A stretch of DNA of 64,000 nt, taken from an uncultured Haliea sp. GTDB lineage: Bacteria > Pseudomonadota > Gammaproteobacteria > Pseudomonadales > Halieaceae. The position numbers were made by a program, and so were the translations under genes. Below the pieces are notes generated by a model. It saw only the letters and a program-made list of their open reading frames with translations, was not told the DNA's origin and made no database searches. The stretch covers positions 1 through 64,000 of the forward strand of contig CAJXWP010000007.1 of assembly GCA_913062625.1 (NCBI GenBank), written 5' to 3'. How positions within the stretch are numbered: the first letter of the stretch is position 1; the number at the start of each line of letters is the position of its first letter. Below, piece by piece: positions 1 to 7,842 of the stretch.

Positions 1-77
1 ACACCAGTGTCTGGATCATGTTCATCACCCTCGCCACAAGCCTGTACTTTTTCTTCAAGAGAAAAGGATGGGTCTGA
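1..77 (+). CDS. C-terminal end of a CorA-like transporter (partial)
   Basis: Only the last 24 codons are inside the window, in the frame starting at base 3 and ending with TGA at 75-77. They encode a hydrophobic helix (WIMFITLATSLYFFF) followed by the basic tail KRKGWV. CorA/ZntB-type divalent cation transporters typically end with a second transmembrane helix and a tail of the form (F/Y)(K/R)(R/K)KGW(L/V), which is the reason for the call. If correct this is an inner-membrane Mg2+/Co2+ or Zn2+ channel subunit. The catalytic GMN motif would lie outside the window, so the assignment is only suggestive. Confidence 0.5.
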   Translation, partial: TSVWIMFITLATSLYFFFKRKGWV

Positions 78-205
78 CTGATGCGAATGGCAAACTCGAC
101 TCATAGAGAAGCTACACGTTAATAGCAGCAGAACAGCATCTTGTATCAGCAAGGCCAAAGGACTGGGCGACTCGTCCACTCCGATGCTGAAGCAAGTCAA
201 TACCC

Positions 206-1480
206 TTAAAAATTTTCCCGCCGCTGCACCTGCCGCCGACGCGCCGCCAGTTGATTCGCACGCTCTTGCGGCGACACCGTTGGCTCATCGACAGGCAAAC
301 TCGCTCGCAAGTCAGACAACTTGACCAAAGTCGCTGTGGGATGCTGCGCCTCTGGAATCTTCGCAGTTTCCAGCCCGTCATAACGCATCAAAATCACACC
401 GCGTGAAAACCCTTCCGTATCGAGCCAATTGGGCACGGCAGGGTCTGTAGCAGACACAACAAAATGGTAGGCGCCATCCGAACTCAAATAAGCCTGATCG
501 GCAGTCAGAGAGGTTTGACGATTGGCATAGTCGAGAGACTCCCACCAATGATGGCCTAACTGAATGCCTTGGTATCTCGCACTACTGGGCCAAGACGTTA
601 GAATTAACGCTTCGTCGTCTTCCAGCTCATAATGCCCTCCGGACATCAGGCGGCCAGCCAGCCCGCCCTCCGAGCCCGTGTCGCGCGGCGCAAGGAGTGT
701 GTTGGCTGGAACCAGACCTGCGATGCGCGTGCGACTGAGTTCAGGCCACAGGCGCACCTCTTCGGCAAAGAAGTTCGTTGCCGCCGTTAGCCGATCTGCC
801 ATGATTTCGGCGGAGAACGGGGGATAGCGAGGGCGGCCACTGTCAATCCGATCAATGTGCACTTCTCCCGGGAGCTCTGACTCCCAGTCAGAGTGAATCT
901 GACGTACCAGTAGGCGCTGAAGGCCCGGTTCTGTGCGCAGCCAGTTACCCTCCCTCGGCTCACCGCCAATCCAAACCTCGAAGCTGCCGTCGGCTGCTGC
1001 CTCGAGATCATCTGTGGACAAGGTGTCGACCATCGGCGCCATCGAATCGAGTCCGTACACGGCGAAATCTAGCCGCCGAGTACTCCCGCGCGTTCCCCAC
1101 ACGCGATAAACGCCGTCACCCTGAAACAGCGCAATGCGATAACGCTGATCCGAATTGTCCATCCCCAGCTTGTTGAAATGATTAAGGGACACAAAGAGAG
1201 GAAAATCAGGCTCAGCCAGTGCCCGTGACTCCAGACTATTAATCAGCGCACGCACAATGTGCCGGTAGGCCTCCGCCTGTTCCTCCTCGCTGCCAAACCA
1301 TGTATGGTCGCGCACAAAAATACCCGCCTCACGAACCGCATCCGCAAGCTGATCGAGACTTTGCTCTAGCTGACCCGATGCGACGACGGGTTCCACCGTC
1401 ACCTTGCGCAATTGAAACGTCGACAGACCTGCGACGCCGATCACAACGCCCAAACTGAATATCATCACCTTGCCAATCAT
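206..1480 (-). CDS. Membrane-anchored DUF1214-like protein
   Basis: A 424-residue protein with an N-terminal hydrophobic segment (residues about 4-22, MIFSLGVVIGVAGLSTFQL) that would anchor it in the inner membrane, the remainder being periplasmic. Around residues 165-200 the stretch DGSFEVWIGG...GNWLRTEPG...LLVRQ resembles the end of DUF1214 domains (a beta-rich domain with the pattern NWL-x-R). The C-terminus is Arg/Gln-rich. The ATG is supported by GGGAG seven bases upstream. No catalytic motif is recognised; DUF1214 proteins have no established activity. It is transcribed alone, convergent with the CorA-like gene. Confidence 0.6.
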   Translation of the reverse strand: MIGKVMIFSLGVVIGVAGLSTFQLRKVTVEPVVASGQLEQSLDQLADAVREAGIFVRDHTWFGSEEEQAEAYRHIVRALINSLESRALAEPDFPLFVSLNHFNKLGMDNSDQRYRIALFQGDGVYRVWGTRGSTRRLDFAVYGLDSMAPMVDTLSTDDLEAAADGSFEVWIGGEPREGNWLRTEPGLQRLLVRQIHSDWESELPGEVHIDRIDSGRPRYPPFSAEIMADRLTAATNFFAEEVRLWPELSRTRIAGLVPANTLLAPRDTGSEGGLAGRLMSGGHYELEDDEALILTSWPSSARYQGIQLGHHWWESLDYANRQTSLTADQAYLSSDGAYHFVVSATDPAVPNWLDTEGFSRGVILMRYDGLETAKIPEAQHPTATLVKLSDLRASLPVDEPTVSPQERANQLAARRRQVQRRENF

Positions 1481-1631
1481 GGTTGTCTCCCGACCTCACT
1501 CATCTTCAAAGAACCTTCGCCATAGTGCACTATACGGCATCATAGGGAGGCGCAAATGATCTCACTGCCATTCGCGCTAGTCTGACTTTTTAGTTCGCGG
1601 ACGCTTTGTCGAACTGTGCGACCTGCCATCA

Positions 1632-2384
1632 TTAACCGGCCGTCTGGGCGCCATCGATGGGTATCACAGAGCCGCTCATATAGCGCGCCTCATCGGATGC
1701 GATAAACGCAACCAGGGACGCAATTTCAGCGGGCTCTGCGAACCCGTAGAACGAGATCAACTTGTCAATCAACCGCGGTGTAGCGTCCTGGGGAAAGTTG
1801 GCCGTAGCCGCCAGCGGCGTATTCACGGCCCCGGGGCAGACGGCATTCACACGAATACCGCGTTCAGCGAGTTCCATCGACAGCGATTTAGTGAGCATTG
1901 CCACCCCCGCCTTGGTGACACCGTAAGGCGATGAATATGCCTGCCCTGTCAATGCGGCAGTGGATGCCATGTTAATGATATTGCCGCGCGTTTTTGCAAG
2001 TTGTGGCACTGCGGCCTGACACAAGAAAAACACCGAGGTCAGGTTAACCTGCAAAATCCGCTGCCAGGCCTCTGGGGTGATATCCTCGATACGTCCGGTC
2101 AGCAGAATGCCCGCAATGTTGCACAGCACGTCTAACTGCCCAAACGCCTCGACTGTTTTCGTCACGGTGGCATGGCACACTTCAGGCAGGCTTATGTCTG
2201 CAACCATTGAGTGAACTCGGGTGCTGTCGGGCATCTGCACCATGGTATCGGCTAGCCCTTCAGCATTGATATCCACTAGGAATACGTTGGCGCCCTCGGC
2301 ATAAAAACGCTGGGCAGAGGCTCTGCCAATCCCCGAACCTGCACCTGTAACCAATACCACCTTGCCGTCAAATCGCTCAGCCAT
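1632..2384 (-). CDS. SDR family oxidoreductase
   Basis: A 250-residue classical short-chain dehydrogenase, a cytoplasmic NAD(P)-dependent alcohol/ketone oxidoreductase. Visible motifs: TGAGSGIG at 13-20 (cofactor loop), NIAG at 89-92 (in place of NNAG), Asn114, Ser141, Tyr154 and Lys158 forming the catalytic tetrad, and the NAVCPGAV segment after it. Asp38 at the end of strand 2 suggests NAD rather than NADP. The start is supported by AAGGAGG seven bases upstream. The substrate cannot be read from sequence and no operon partner is adjacent. Confidence 0.85.
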   Translation of the reverse strand: MAERFDGKVVLVTGAGSGIGRASAQRFYAEGANVFLVDINAEGLADTMVQMPDSTRVHSMVADISLPEVCHATVTKTVEAFGQLDVLCNIAGILLTGRIEDITPEAWQRILQVNLTSVFFLCQAAVPQLAKTRGNIINMASTAALTGQAYSSPYGVTKAGVAMLTKSLSMELAERGIRVNAVCPGAVNTPLAATANFPQDATPRLIDKLISFYGFAEPAEIASLVAFIASDEARYMSGSVIPIDGAQTAG

Positions 2385-2613
2385 TGCAAGCCTCCTTGAA
2401 TACCTTGTTATTGTTTCATCGACAGCGTACGTCGAGTCATGTATGCAGACCTTTCAGGACTGGCTGCATTGAGAGTATAGAATAAATCCAACAGATGACA
2501 TGACCAGCTTTCTGCGCAGGTCTGCTTCAGAACGTGCCATCGGTCGAGGCGAGGTATAGCTTGCCAATACCTGATGCTCGTTAGTACTTCAGTGAGCAAG
2601 CGACAAAAAATAA

Positions 2614-2645
2614 GCAAAAAAAAGGGCCGGCATAGCCGACCCTTT
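2614..2645 (-). terminator. Rho-independent terminator of the proteorhodopsin gene
   Basis: On the minus strand, 17 bases after the rhodopsin stop codon, AAGGGTCGGC - TAT - GCCGGCCCTT forms a 10-bp stem with one G-T pair, followed by a run of eight T. This is a textbook intrinsic terminator and shows the rhodopsin transcript ends here rather than reading into the SDR downstream. Confidence 0.85.
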
Positions 2646-2661
2646 CCACCATCCCTGAAAC

Positions 2662-3354
2662 CTACTGTTCAGAGTCGGTTATTGCTGCCGCCCAGATGAC
2701 TAGGCCAAAGGCAATTTTATTCCACAGATCGGCGACATTATAGATAATATTCAACGCGTCCGGATTCGCTGAATCCATCATATAACCCATAAAGTATCCG
2801 ATAGGGTAAATTGCCCAACCTATCGTCACCAGCAGTGCCATCGCCTTATAGGCTTTCTGCACATTGGCGTTTCCGCTGCCAGCGTTGATCTTGCTTGCTT
2901 GACCGAAAAAGATCTCCCACATAATGAAGACCCAAGCCGCCATTGCAATCCAAAACGCTAAACTCACGTCCATCGCGCCCGCTTCGCCGGCAAATCCAAA
3001 GCCCAGCATGACGAGAGAACCAATCAGCAAACGCCAGAACACACCTACGGGCGTTTTAGTGATCGCAGAAAGAATCAGGTAGAATTCTATGATCAACAGT
3101 GGAACCGTTAGTAACCAGTCAATGTAGCGGTAGACGGTCGGTGTTTCACCTGTACTCACCCAAACATCGCGCATATAAAAGTAATGCACTGCAGCGATAA
3201 GAGTGACTAGACCTGATACCGTCAGAGACGTTTTCCACTTCGCTGACACACGGTCACGCTCGAGGAAGAAAAAGGCCGTCGCAGCGACAAGCGCCATCGA
3301 AATCAGCCAAAAGGAAATACCAACCGCATCGTTGGCCTGTAAGTTTTCAGTCAT
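2662..3354 (-). CDS. Proteorhodopsin, green-absorbing type proton pump
   Basis: A seven-helix retinal protein of 230 residues that pumps protons out of the cell on illumination. The helix C segment RYIDWLLTVPLLIIEFY carries Asp79 (Schiff-base counterion, Asp97 of the reference proteorhodopsin), Thr83 and Glu90 (proton donor, Glu108). Leu87 is at the tuning position 105, where Leu means green and Gln blue absorption. Lys213 (LWNKIAFG) is the retinal lysine and His57 matches the His75 that pairs with the counterion. A GTG start at 3366 would add four residues, but AGGTGG lies eight bases before the ATG at 3354, so that start is used. No retinal synthesis genes (blh, crtEBIY) are in the window. 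The gene is monocistronic with its own terminator. Confidence 0.97.
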   Translation of the reverse strand: MTENLQANDAVGISFWLISMALVAATAFFFLERDRVSAKWKTSLTVSGLVTLIAAVHYFYMRDVWVSTGETPTVYRYIDWLLTVPLLIIEFYLILSAITKTPVGVFWRLLIGSLVMLGFGFAGEAGAMDVSLAFWIAMAAWVFIMWEIFFGQASKINAGSGNANVQKAYKAMALLVTIGWAIYPIGYFMGYMMDSANPDALNIIYNVADLWNKIAFGLVIWAAAITDSEQ

Positions 3355-3702
3355 AACTGTGTCCACCTATAAGTAGTTATATGTTGATTATTGTTCTCTT
3401 GCACTTTTCAATCGAGCCAAAGCGCTTTGGCCGGATATACTGGCCATACGCGCCAAGTCTACGATTGGATCTCTATTTTTTTCAACTAATCTAAACAAGA
3501 CTAAGTCATTGATCCAAAGAGTAAAAAAGCAGTGTGCTGCCCCACGTTAAACATTCCCCTGAGACTGCAGTGCTCACCACTATATAGAGAATATTGCAAT
3601 GGTGCACCCCCGCAAGGAAAATGCAATATTATTGGTCTCAGACCAGCAGGTTTTGCTTAGCCGCAGTGATGCAGCGTCATTCGTCACTTACACCCGATAT
3701 AG
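3355..3702. other. Intergenic region upstream of proteorhodopsin
   Basis: About 350 bases without an ORF worth calling. It must hold the rhodopsin promoter, but no -35/-10 pair stands out clearly. A light- or carotenoid-linked operator was looked for and not recognised. Confidence 0.4.
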
Positions 3703-4605
3703 TCAAGTTGAGTAGCTGTCCACCACCTGATTAATGAGATCGCTAATCTGCTGACGTGGATAGCCCAGCTGCTCAGACGCGTCCGTTTCGTAGTGTACGG
3801 TAGCGCCGGCCCCTGCAAACATAATCACTGATGGCAACATGGGGTGCTCATCCTCTTTTACCGCCAGTTCTTGCGGGTTGCCTGCGGCAGCAAACCACAG
3901 CTCCAAATAATGCTTCCAACTCATGTTTTCATCCCCCATCAGATAGGCTTTGCCGGATTCACCCTTCTCCAGCGCAGCGAGCGTAGCGACTGAGATAGAG
4001 TGCGCGCTGATATGATTGGTGCCACCCGGTGGCGCAAACACCGGCAGATCACCGAGCTGCCCTTTCGCATAAGCGACCAGTGCCCCTAGATGCGGAATGT
4101 CGAGGCCATCGATGTGGCCCAGTACGAAGGGCGCATTCAGACTGCACACGTTAAACGCCGCACCGCTCAATGCGCGCACCGCGGTGTCGGTATGGTGCCG
4201 CGAAGTGACATAGGGACAAATGCCGATGCGCTCAGGGGCAACCTGCGGATAAAAGGTGCCAATGTAAACTGCGCGCGCAATCCCAGCATCTCGCGCAGCC
4301 GTAAAAAATCGAGGAACGGCGCGGTCATTCACTTCGCTATAAAAAGCCTCGGGACTCACACTCCCGTCCATTGGTAAGGCACGGATATCGGCGGCTGCAG
4401 CAAACACAAGCGCATCAAAGCCGCCCAGCTGCTCATTGTCAAAACTATCGTTGACATAGTCACCCTGCATAAAGGGCAATGCCGCTAAAGACGGCGTGGA
4501 CGGCGCGTTGCGAGCCATGATGGTGGCATCATGCCCCTGTGCCTGTAGATATAGCGCAATATCACCACCGATTAAGCCTGTGCCGCCGACAACTAATACC
4601 TTCAT
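3703..4605 (-). CDS. Atypical NAD(P)-dependent epimerase/dehydratase-like protein
   Basis: A 300-residue extended/atypical SDR. The N-terminus MKVLVVGGTGLIGGDIA contains the GGTGLIG nucleotide-binding loop (7-13) and FAAAAD follows strand 4. At the position of the catalytic YxxxK the sequence reads Y132-V-T-S-R136, so the usual lysine is replaced by arginine; either the enzyme is atypical or the protein binds nucleotide without classical dehydrogenase chemistry. It is the downstream neighbour of the SnoaL-like and MarR genes on the same strand, with about 130 bases in between. A GTGAGAA sequence precedes the ATG. Substrate unknown. Confidence 0.75.
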   Translation of the reverse strand: MKVLVVGGTGLIGGDIALYLQAQGHDATIMARNAPSTPSLAALPFMQGDYVNDSFDNEQLGGFDALVFAAAADIRALPMDGSVSPEAFYSEVNDRAVPRFFTAARDAGIARAVYIGTFYPQVAPERIGICPYVTSRHHTDTAVRALSGAAFNVCSLNAPFVLGHIDGLDIPHLGALVAYAKGQLGDLPVFAPPGGTNHISAHSISVATLAALEKGESGKAYLMGDENMSWKHYLELWFAAAGNPQELAVKEDEHPMLPSVIMFAGAGATVHYETDASEQLGYPRQQISDLINQVVDSYST

Positions 4606-4734
4606 GTTTTTCTCACTGATTGTTGATAGATTAAATGCTGATTATCAGCAAAGGTAAGCAGCATGCCACAGTCGTCTTTACCTGCTGCAATTTTCATTTT
4701 TTGGAACGTCAATTTGAACCACGTCAGCTGTGCT

Positions 4735-5145
4735 TTAATCAGTATGCAGTGGTTGATCGCTGCTCCAAACAATATTTACATCGCGTCGGGAATAACGGTA
4801 ACCATCAGCACTTTTTTCGATACGGTCTTGATAGCGGATCGCCATCTCCAACTTTCTGGCAACCCCGTCTTTTTCATAGAGATGAGAGGCGATGCTATAG
4901 GTTTCGCCCTCATAGCACTCACCGTCCCATTGCCCTATTTGATTGCCGACCATGTGCAACGTGGCGGAGAAATTTGCCTCCAAAACCTGCAGTTGCTCAA
5001 TAAAGGCGTCAGCACCTTGGCACTGCCAATTAGGGCCCTGCTGACTGAAATCGACGCTGATGATGTCACGCATCTCTGCAAACTTTCTATCGTCGGCAAT
5101 TTGCGCATAGCGCAGCGCCAGTTGTTTCTCTGGAGGATTATTCAT
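4735..5145 (-). CDS. SnoaL/NTF2-like protein
   Basis: A 136-residue small alpha+beta protein with the layout of the NTF2/SnoaL/ketosteroid-isomerase fold: an N-terminal helix (KQLALRYAQIADDRKF), the phrase DIISVDFSQQGPNWQCQG, a central sheet (TLHMVGNQIGQWDGECYEGETYSIASHLYEKDG) and a terminal strand with YSRRDVNIVW. Such proteins often catalyse isomerisation or dehydration in catabolic routes, or just bind ligand. The start at 5145 overlaps the MarR stop codon by eight bases (ATGAATAA), so the two are translationally coupled. An ATG nine bases earlier lies only three bases after AAGG and is less likely. Confidence 0.75.
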   Translation of the reverse strand: MNNPPEKQLALRYAQIADDRKFAEMRDIISVDFSQQGPNWQCQGADAFIEQLQVLEANFSATLHMVGNQIGQWDGECYEGETYSIASHLYEKDGVARKLEMAIRYQDRIEKSADGYRYSRRDVNIVWSSDQPLHTD

Positions 5146-5602
5146 CAATATCATAACCTTGTAATACTTCGTTATATTTAGCGTTCAGCAGCATATTAAT
5201 CGTCGACAGTGCCTGATTCAACTGCGGTTGTCCGACAATCGCCGCATAGTCTTCCCAAACATCGCGGGTCGTAGCGTCAAGCAGCGTAAGTAACGCCTCA
5301 CCACTGGCGGTTAACGTAATCATCTTAGACCGCAGATCCTCTTTGGAGTTTATCCGAGACAGATAGCCCAGCTGCTCAAGTTGCCCAATAGCGGTCGCCA
5401 TCGACTGAGGCCGCACTTCACAAAAGTCCGCAATATCCACCATTCGACAGGAACCCTGCTCAGCCACATACGATACAATCATCCCGTGTAACTCGCGAAT
5501 CGCAACCTGATGTTGCTCCAACTTGACCCGCAAACGCTGCTTAAAATCGTGTTTGAGATGAATGATCAGTTGGCCAGTACGATTAACTTGGGCTTGACTC
5601 AT
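5138..5602 (-). CDS. MarR family transcriptional regulator
   Basis: A 154-residue winged helix-turn-helix protein. The recognition region is ADFCEVRPQSMATAIGQLEQLGYLSR (about 58-83) and the wing is INSKEDLRSKMITLTASG (84-101), with the D-x-R-S pattern common to MarR wings. Flanking helices serve dimerisation. It heads an operon with the SnoaL-like gene and is divergent from the SDR at 5713; two overlapping palindromes lie just upstream of its start and are likely its own operator. The ligand is probably a phenolic or other lipophilic compound by family habit, which is inference only. Confidence 0.9.
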   Translation of the reverse strand: MSQAQVNRTGQLIIHLKHDFKQRLRVKLEQHQVAIRELHGMIVSYVAEQGSCRMVDIADFCEVRPQSMATAIGQLEQLGYLSRINSKEDLRSKMITLTASGEALLTLLDATTRDVWEDYAAIVGQPQLNQALSTINMLLNAKYNEVLQGYDIDE

Positions 5603-5625
5603 ACTCGGGCTATATACCCAATTTG

Positions 5626-5645
5626 ACTGATATTCAGTTTAACTG
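5626..5645. promoter_or_regulatory. Overlapping palindromes, candidate MarR operator
   Basis: ACTGA-TAT-TCAGT (5626-5638) and CAGTT-T-AACTG (5635-5645) are two perfect inverted repeats sharing four bases. They lie 23 bases before the marR start and about 70 before the divergent SDR. MarR proteins usually bind such short AT-rich palindromes in their own divergent promoter region; that binding is inferred here. Confidence 0.55.
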
Positions 5646-5712
5646 TATAAAATTCGAGAAGTCAATGATTAGCCACTGTTCATGAGGACGTGGTCGGTAT
5701 CTAAGGAGAGTG

Positions 5713-6561
5713 ATGGTGGCGAATCTTGCAGGACGGCATGCCTTCATTACTGGGGGCTCGGGCGGCATAGGCGCGGCAACCGCACGACAATTTTTAATTG
5801 ATGGCGGCTCGGTGAGTTTGGTCGCACGAGGAATGCCAGCATTGCAGCGCGTAGCCGAAACGCTCTACAGCGAGCTGGGCCGGGATGCGCGTATTCAATT
5901 GCTGGCAGCTGACGCGCTTGACGCAGTGGAGGTCAACCAGGCCTTGCAGGCCAGTCATGCCTTCGCCGAGCGCTTAGATATCTGTGTTGCGACGGTGGGT
6001 GGTGGTGCCATAAAGCCCCTGCTGATGCACGACGAAAACAGTTTTATGGACGAGATAAAGCTGAATTTGCAAAGCACTTTTTTAGTCTTAAAGTACGCCA
6101 CTCCCCTTATGCGAGAGTCCGGCGGCTCGATTGTCTGTGTCTCTTCGGATGCGGCTAAGTTGGTGTTTCCGTGGTTGCCAGCCTATACCGCGGCAAAGTC
6201 AGGCCTAGAGGGCTTGGTGAGGGCTGCGGCGGAGGAACTATCTCCCTTTAAGATTCGAGTGAACGCAGTGCGCCCCGGCCTCACTCGGACCGAAGCGACA
6301 CAAGCTTTGTTTGACGATCCGGATATTTATCAGCGTTTTGCCGCCGAAAAACCATTAGGACGACTTGGCGAACCTAGCGATATTGCGCACGGTATTCGTT
6401 ATTTAGCGGGGCCAGAGTCGAGCTGGGTAACCGGGCAAAGTTTTGCCATTGAGGGCGGCAATGAGTTGCGCAAGGCCGCCGATATGAGTGCGATGGTCGA
6501 ACAGATTTATGGTGCCGAAGCCTTTGCCAGCGTGAAGCGCGGTGACTTGCCTTTTGGTTAG
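5713..6561 (+). CDS. SDR family oxidoreductase
   Basis: A classical short-chain dehydrogenase of 282 residues. Motifs: FITGGSGGIG near the N-terminus, the active-site phrase SIVCVSSDAAKLVFPWLPAYTAAKSG with Ser, Tyr and Lys, and NAVRPGLTRTE behind it. The expected NNAG is changed to ATVGGG. The C-terminal tail (KAADMSAMVEQIYGAEAF) is about 30 residues longer than usual. AAGGAG lies four bases before the ATG at 5713; a GTG three bases earlier is also possible. It is divergent from marR, so it is probably the enzyme that regulator controls. Confidence 0.85.
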   Translation: MVANLAGRHAFITGGSGGIGAATARQFLIDGGSVSLVARGMPALQRVAETLYSELGRDARIQLLAADALDAVEVNQALQASHAFAERLDICVATVGGGAIKPLLMHDENSFMDEIKLNLQSTFLVLKYATPLMRESGGSIVCVSSDAAKLVFPWLPAYTAAKSGLEGLVRAAAEELSPFKIRVNAVRPGLTRTEATQALFDDPDIYQRFAAEKPLGRLGEPSDIAHGIRYLAGPESSWVTGQSFAIEGGNELRKAADMSAMVEQIYGAEAFASVKRGDLPFG

Positions 6562-6631
6562 TGGCCGCGACATTGACGGTTCTAAAGAGGCTACTTCCAG
6601 TCAAAACGGCGGCGACGTTTGTCGCAGTCCG

Positions 6632-6653
6632 TTTCTATTTCTATTTCTATTTC
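6632..6653. repeat. Short TTTCTA tandem repeat
   Basis: Three and a half copies of TTTCTA directly abut the stop codon of the outer-membrane barrel gene (TAA at 6654-6656 on the minus strand). It lies in the 3' untranslated part of that transcript. It is short and may be simple slippage; nothing suggests phase variation because it is outside the coding region. Confidence 0.5.
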
Positions 6654-7259
6654 TTAAAAGTTCATAACCACAGCGGCGGTCACAGTCGTCGTATCGTACT
6701 GCGTATGTAAATCCTCCAAATCTGTTGTGGCCGTAATCATCTGACCAACGCCAATGTCTCCCCTGATATTTTCAGTGACATTAAATCGAGCACCAAAGCC
6801 AACCTGTAACGCGTATGTCGTGGAGCTGTCATCGAGTGGGGTTACAGGGTCATCGTCTTCAGACACCTTTAAATAGATAACACCTGGCCCAGCCATAATG
6901 TAAGGACGTATAGATTTTCCTGCGCGAAAATCATAGGCAACATTTATGAATAGCGCTGTGCCCTGAAGAATATTTCCATCTCCTGTTGACTTTTTACCGT
7001 TATCCGGATCATTAATCCCGTGAACATTGTTCTGTCTAAACGAAAGTTCAACTTCTGCGCGATATGCGTTTTCGTACTCACGGCCTAATGTCAAATTTAC
7101 GAGATAGCCGGGCTCGGACCCACCCTCTAGCTCATCAGAATTGTGCGTTTGGTTCCAAAAGCTTGCTCCGCCACCAAAGGAAATATAATCCTCAGCCGCT
7201 GCCGGTAATGTAATACAACATAACGCTGGAACAAGAATCAGTAATTTCAAACCGTTCAT
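6654..7259 (-). CDS. Small outer-membrane beta-barrel protein
   Basis: A 201-residue protein with a clear signal peptide (MNGLKLLILVPALCCITLPAAAED, cleavage after AAA about residue 22). The mature part is a series of alternating amphipathic strands (YLVNLTLGREY, AEVELSFRQ, LFINVAYDF, YALQVGFGARFNV, GDIGVGQMI, VTAAVVMNF) and ends in phenylalanine, the usual C-terminal signal for outer-membrane assembly. It fits an eight-stranded barrel of the OmpA/OmpW/Ail type. Acidic loop residues (SEDDDP, NDPDNGKK) may bind cations. No functional assignment is possible. Confidence 0.8.
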   Translation of the reverse strand: MNGLKLLILVPALCCITLPAAAEDYISFGGGASFWNQTHNSDELEGGSEPGYLVNLTLGREYENAYRAEVELSFRQNNVHGINDPDNGKKSTGDGNILQGTALFINVAYDFRAGKSIRPYIMAGPGVIYLKVSEDDDPVTPLDDSSTTYALQVGFGARFNVTENIRGDIGVGQMITATTDLEDLHTQYDTTTVTAAVVMNF

Positions 7260-7374
7260 AGTGCATTTCCGTATTTTTTGACGTTGTTAACGTCCTAAAT
7301 CGAGTGGCACTCGCTGATATTAAACCCGCGATATTTACCACGTGAAAGTTTTTTGCTGGCAAGACAGGGACTAA

Positions 7375-7704
7375 TCAGAGGACTGCAAAGAAGCGAAATG
7401 CCTTGCCACCAGCAATGGTTTAGCACGAAGTAACTACCAGTCTTCAGATTTTACACCGAGTAACTGCTGCCTAGCTTTGCTGGGTACTCATGGCGATCGT
7501 AACACCTTTGTCCAGTTAGAACCGCGTTATACCGCACTTTAGTTTTGTGATCCTGTCGCTGATCTATCCCAGCACGGCTCTATTTATCATCATCGCGCCG
7601 GACATTGGCTAGATAGCACCATTGACTTGACAGTCATTAACAGAAAGTTTCGTTTTGCTTATGCCCTTACTATGCTTGCGGCTGAGCAACCATTCAAACA
7701 GTAG
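7375..7704 (+). pseudogene. Possible gene remnant, open frame with one internal TAG
   Basis: From 7375 to the TAG at 7702-7704 one frame stays open for 110 codons except for a single TAG at 7540-7542, with no usable start codon. The readings on both sides look protein-like (LLGTHGDRNTFVQLEPRY before, HHRAGHWLDSTIDLTVIN and FRFAYALTMLAAEQPF after). I do not recognise the family. It could be the decayed 3' end of a gene or a chance open frame. The rest of the 7260-7842 gap holds the promoter of the TonB receptor gene and nothing else that I see. Confidence 0.22.
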
Positions 7705-7842
7705 TCACGGTTTTAATGGCGCAAATACTGCGCGTTACAAAAAAAACTAGTATATTCACCTGCGTGTCAGAGCTTTCACCGACTAAAATTTCCCTTGGGT
7801 GTTCTGAGTTTCGCAACCTGCCAAAAAACTGGAGATGTATTT

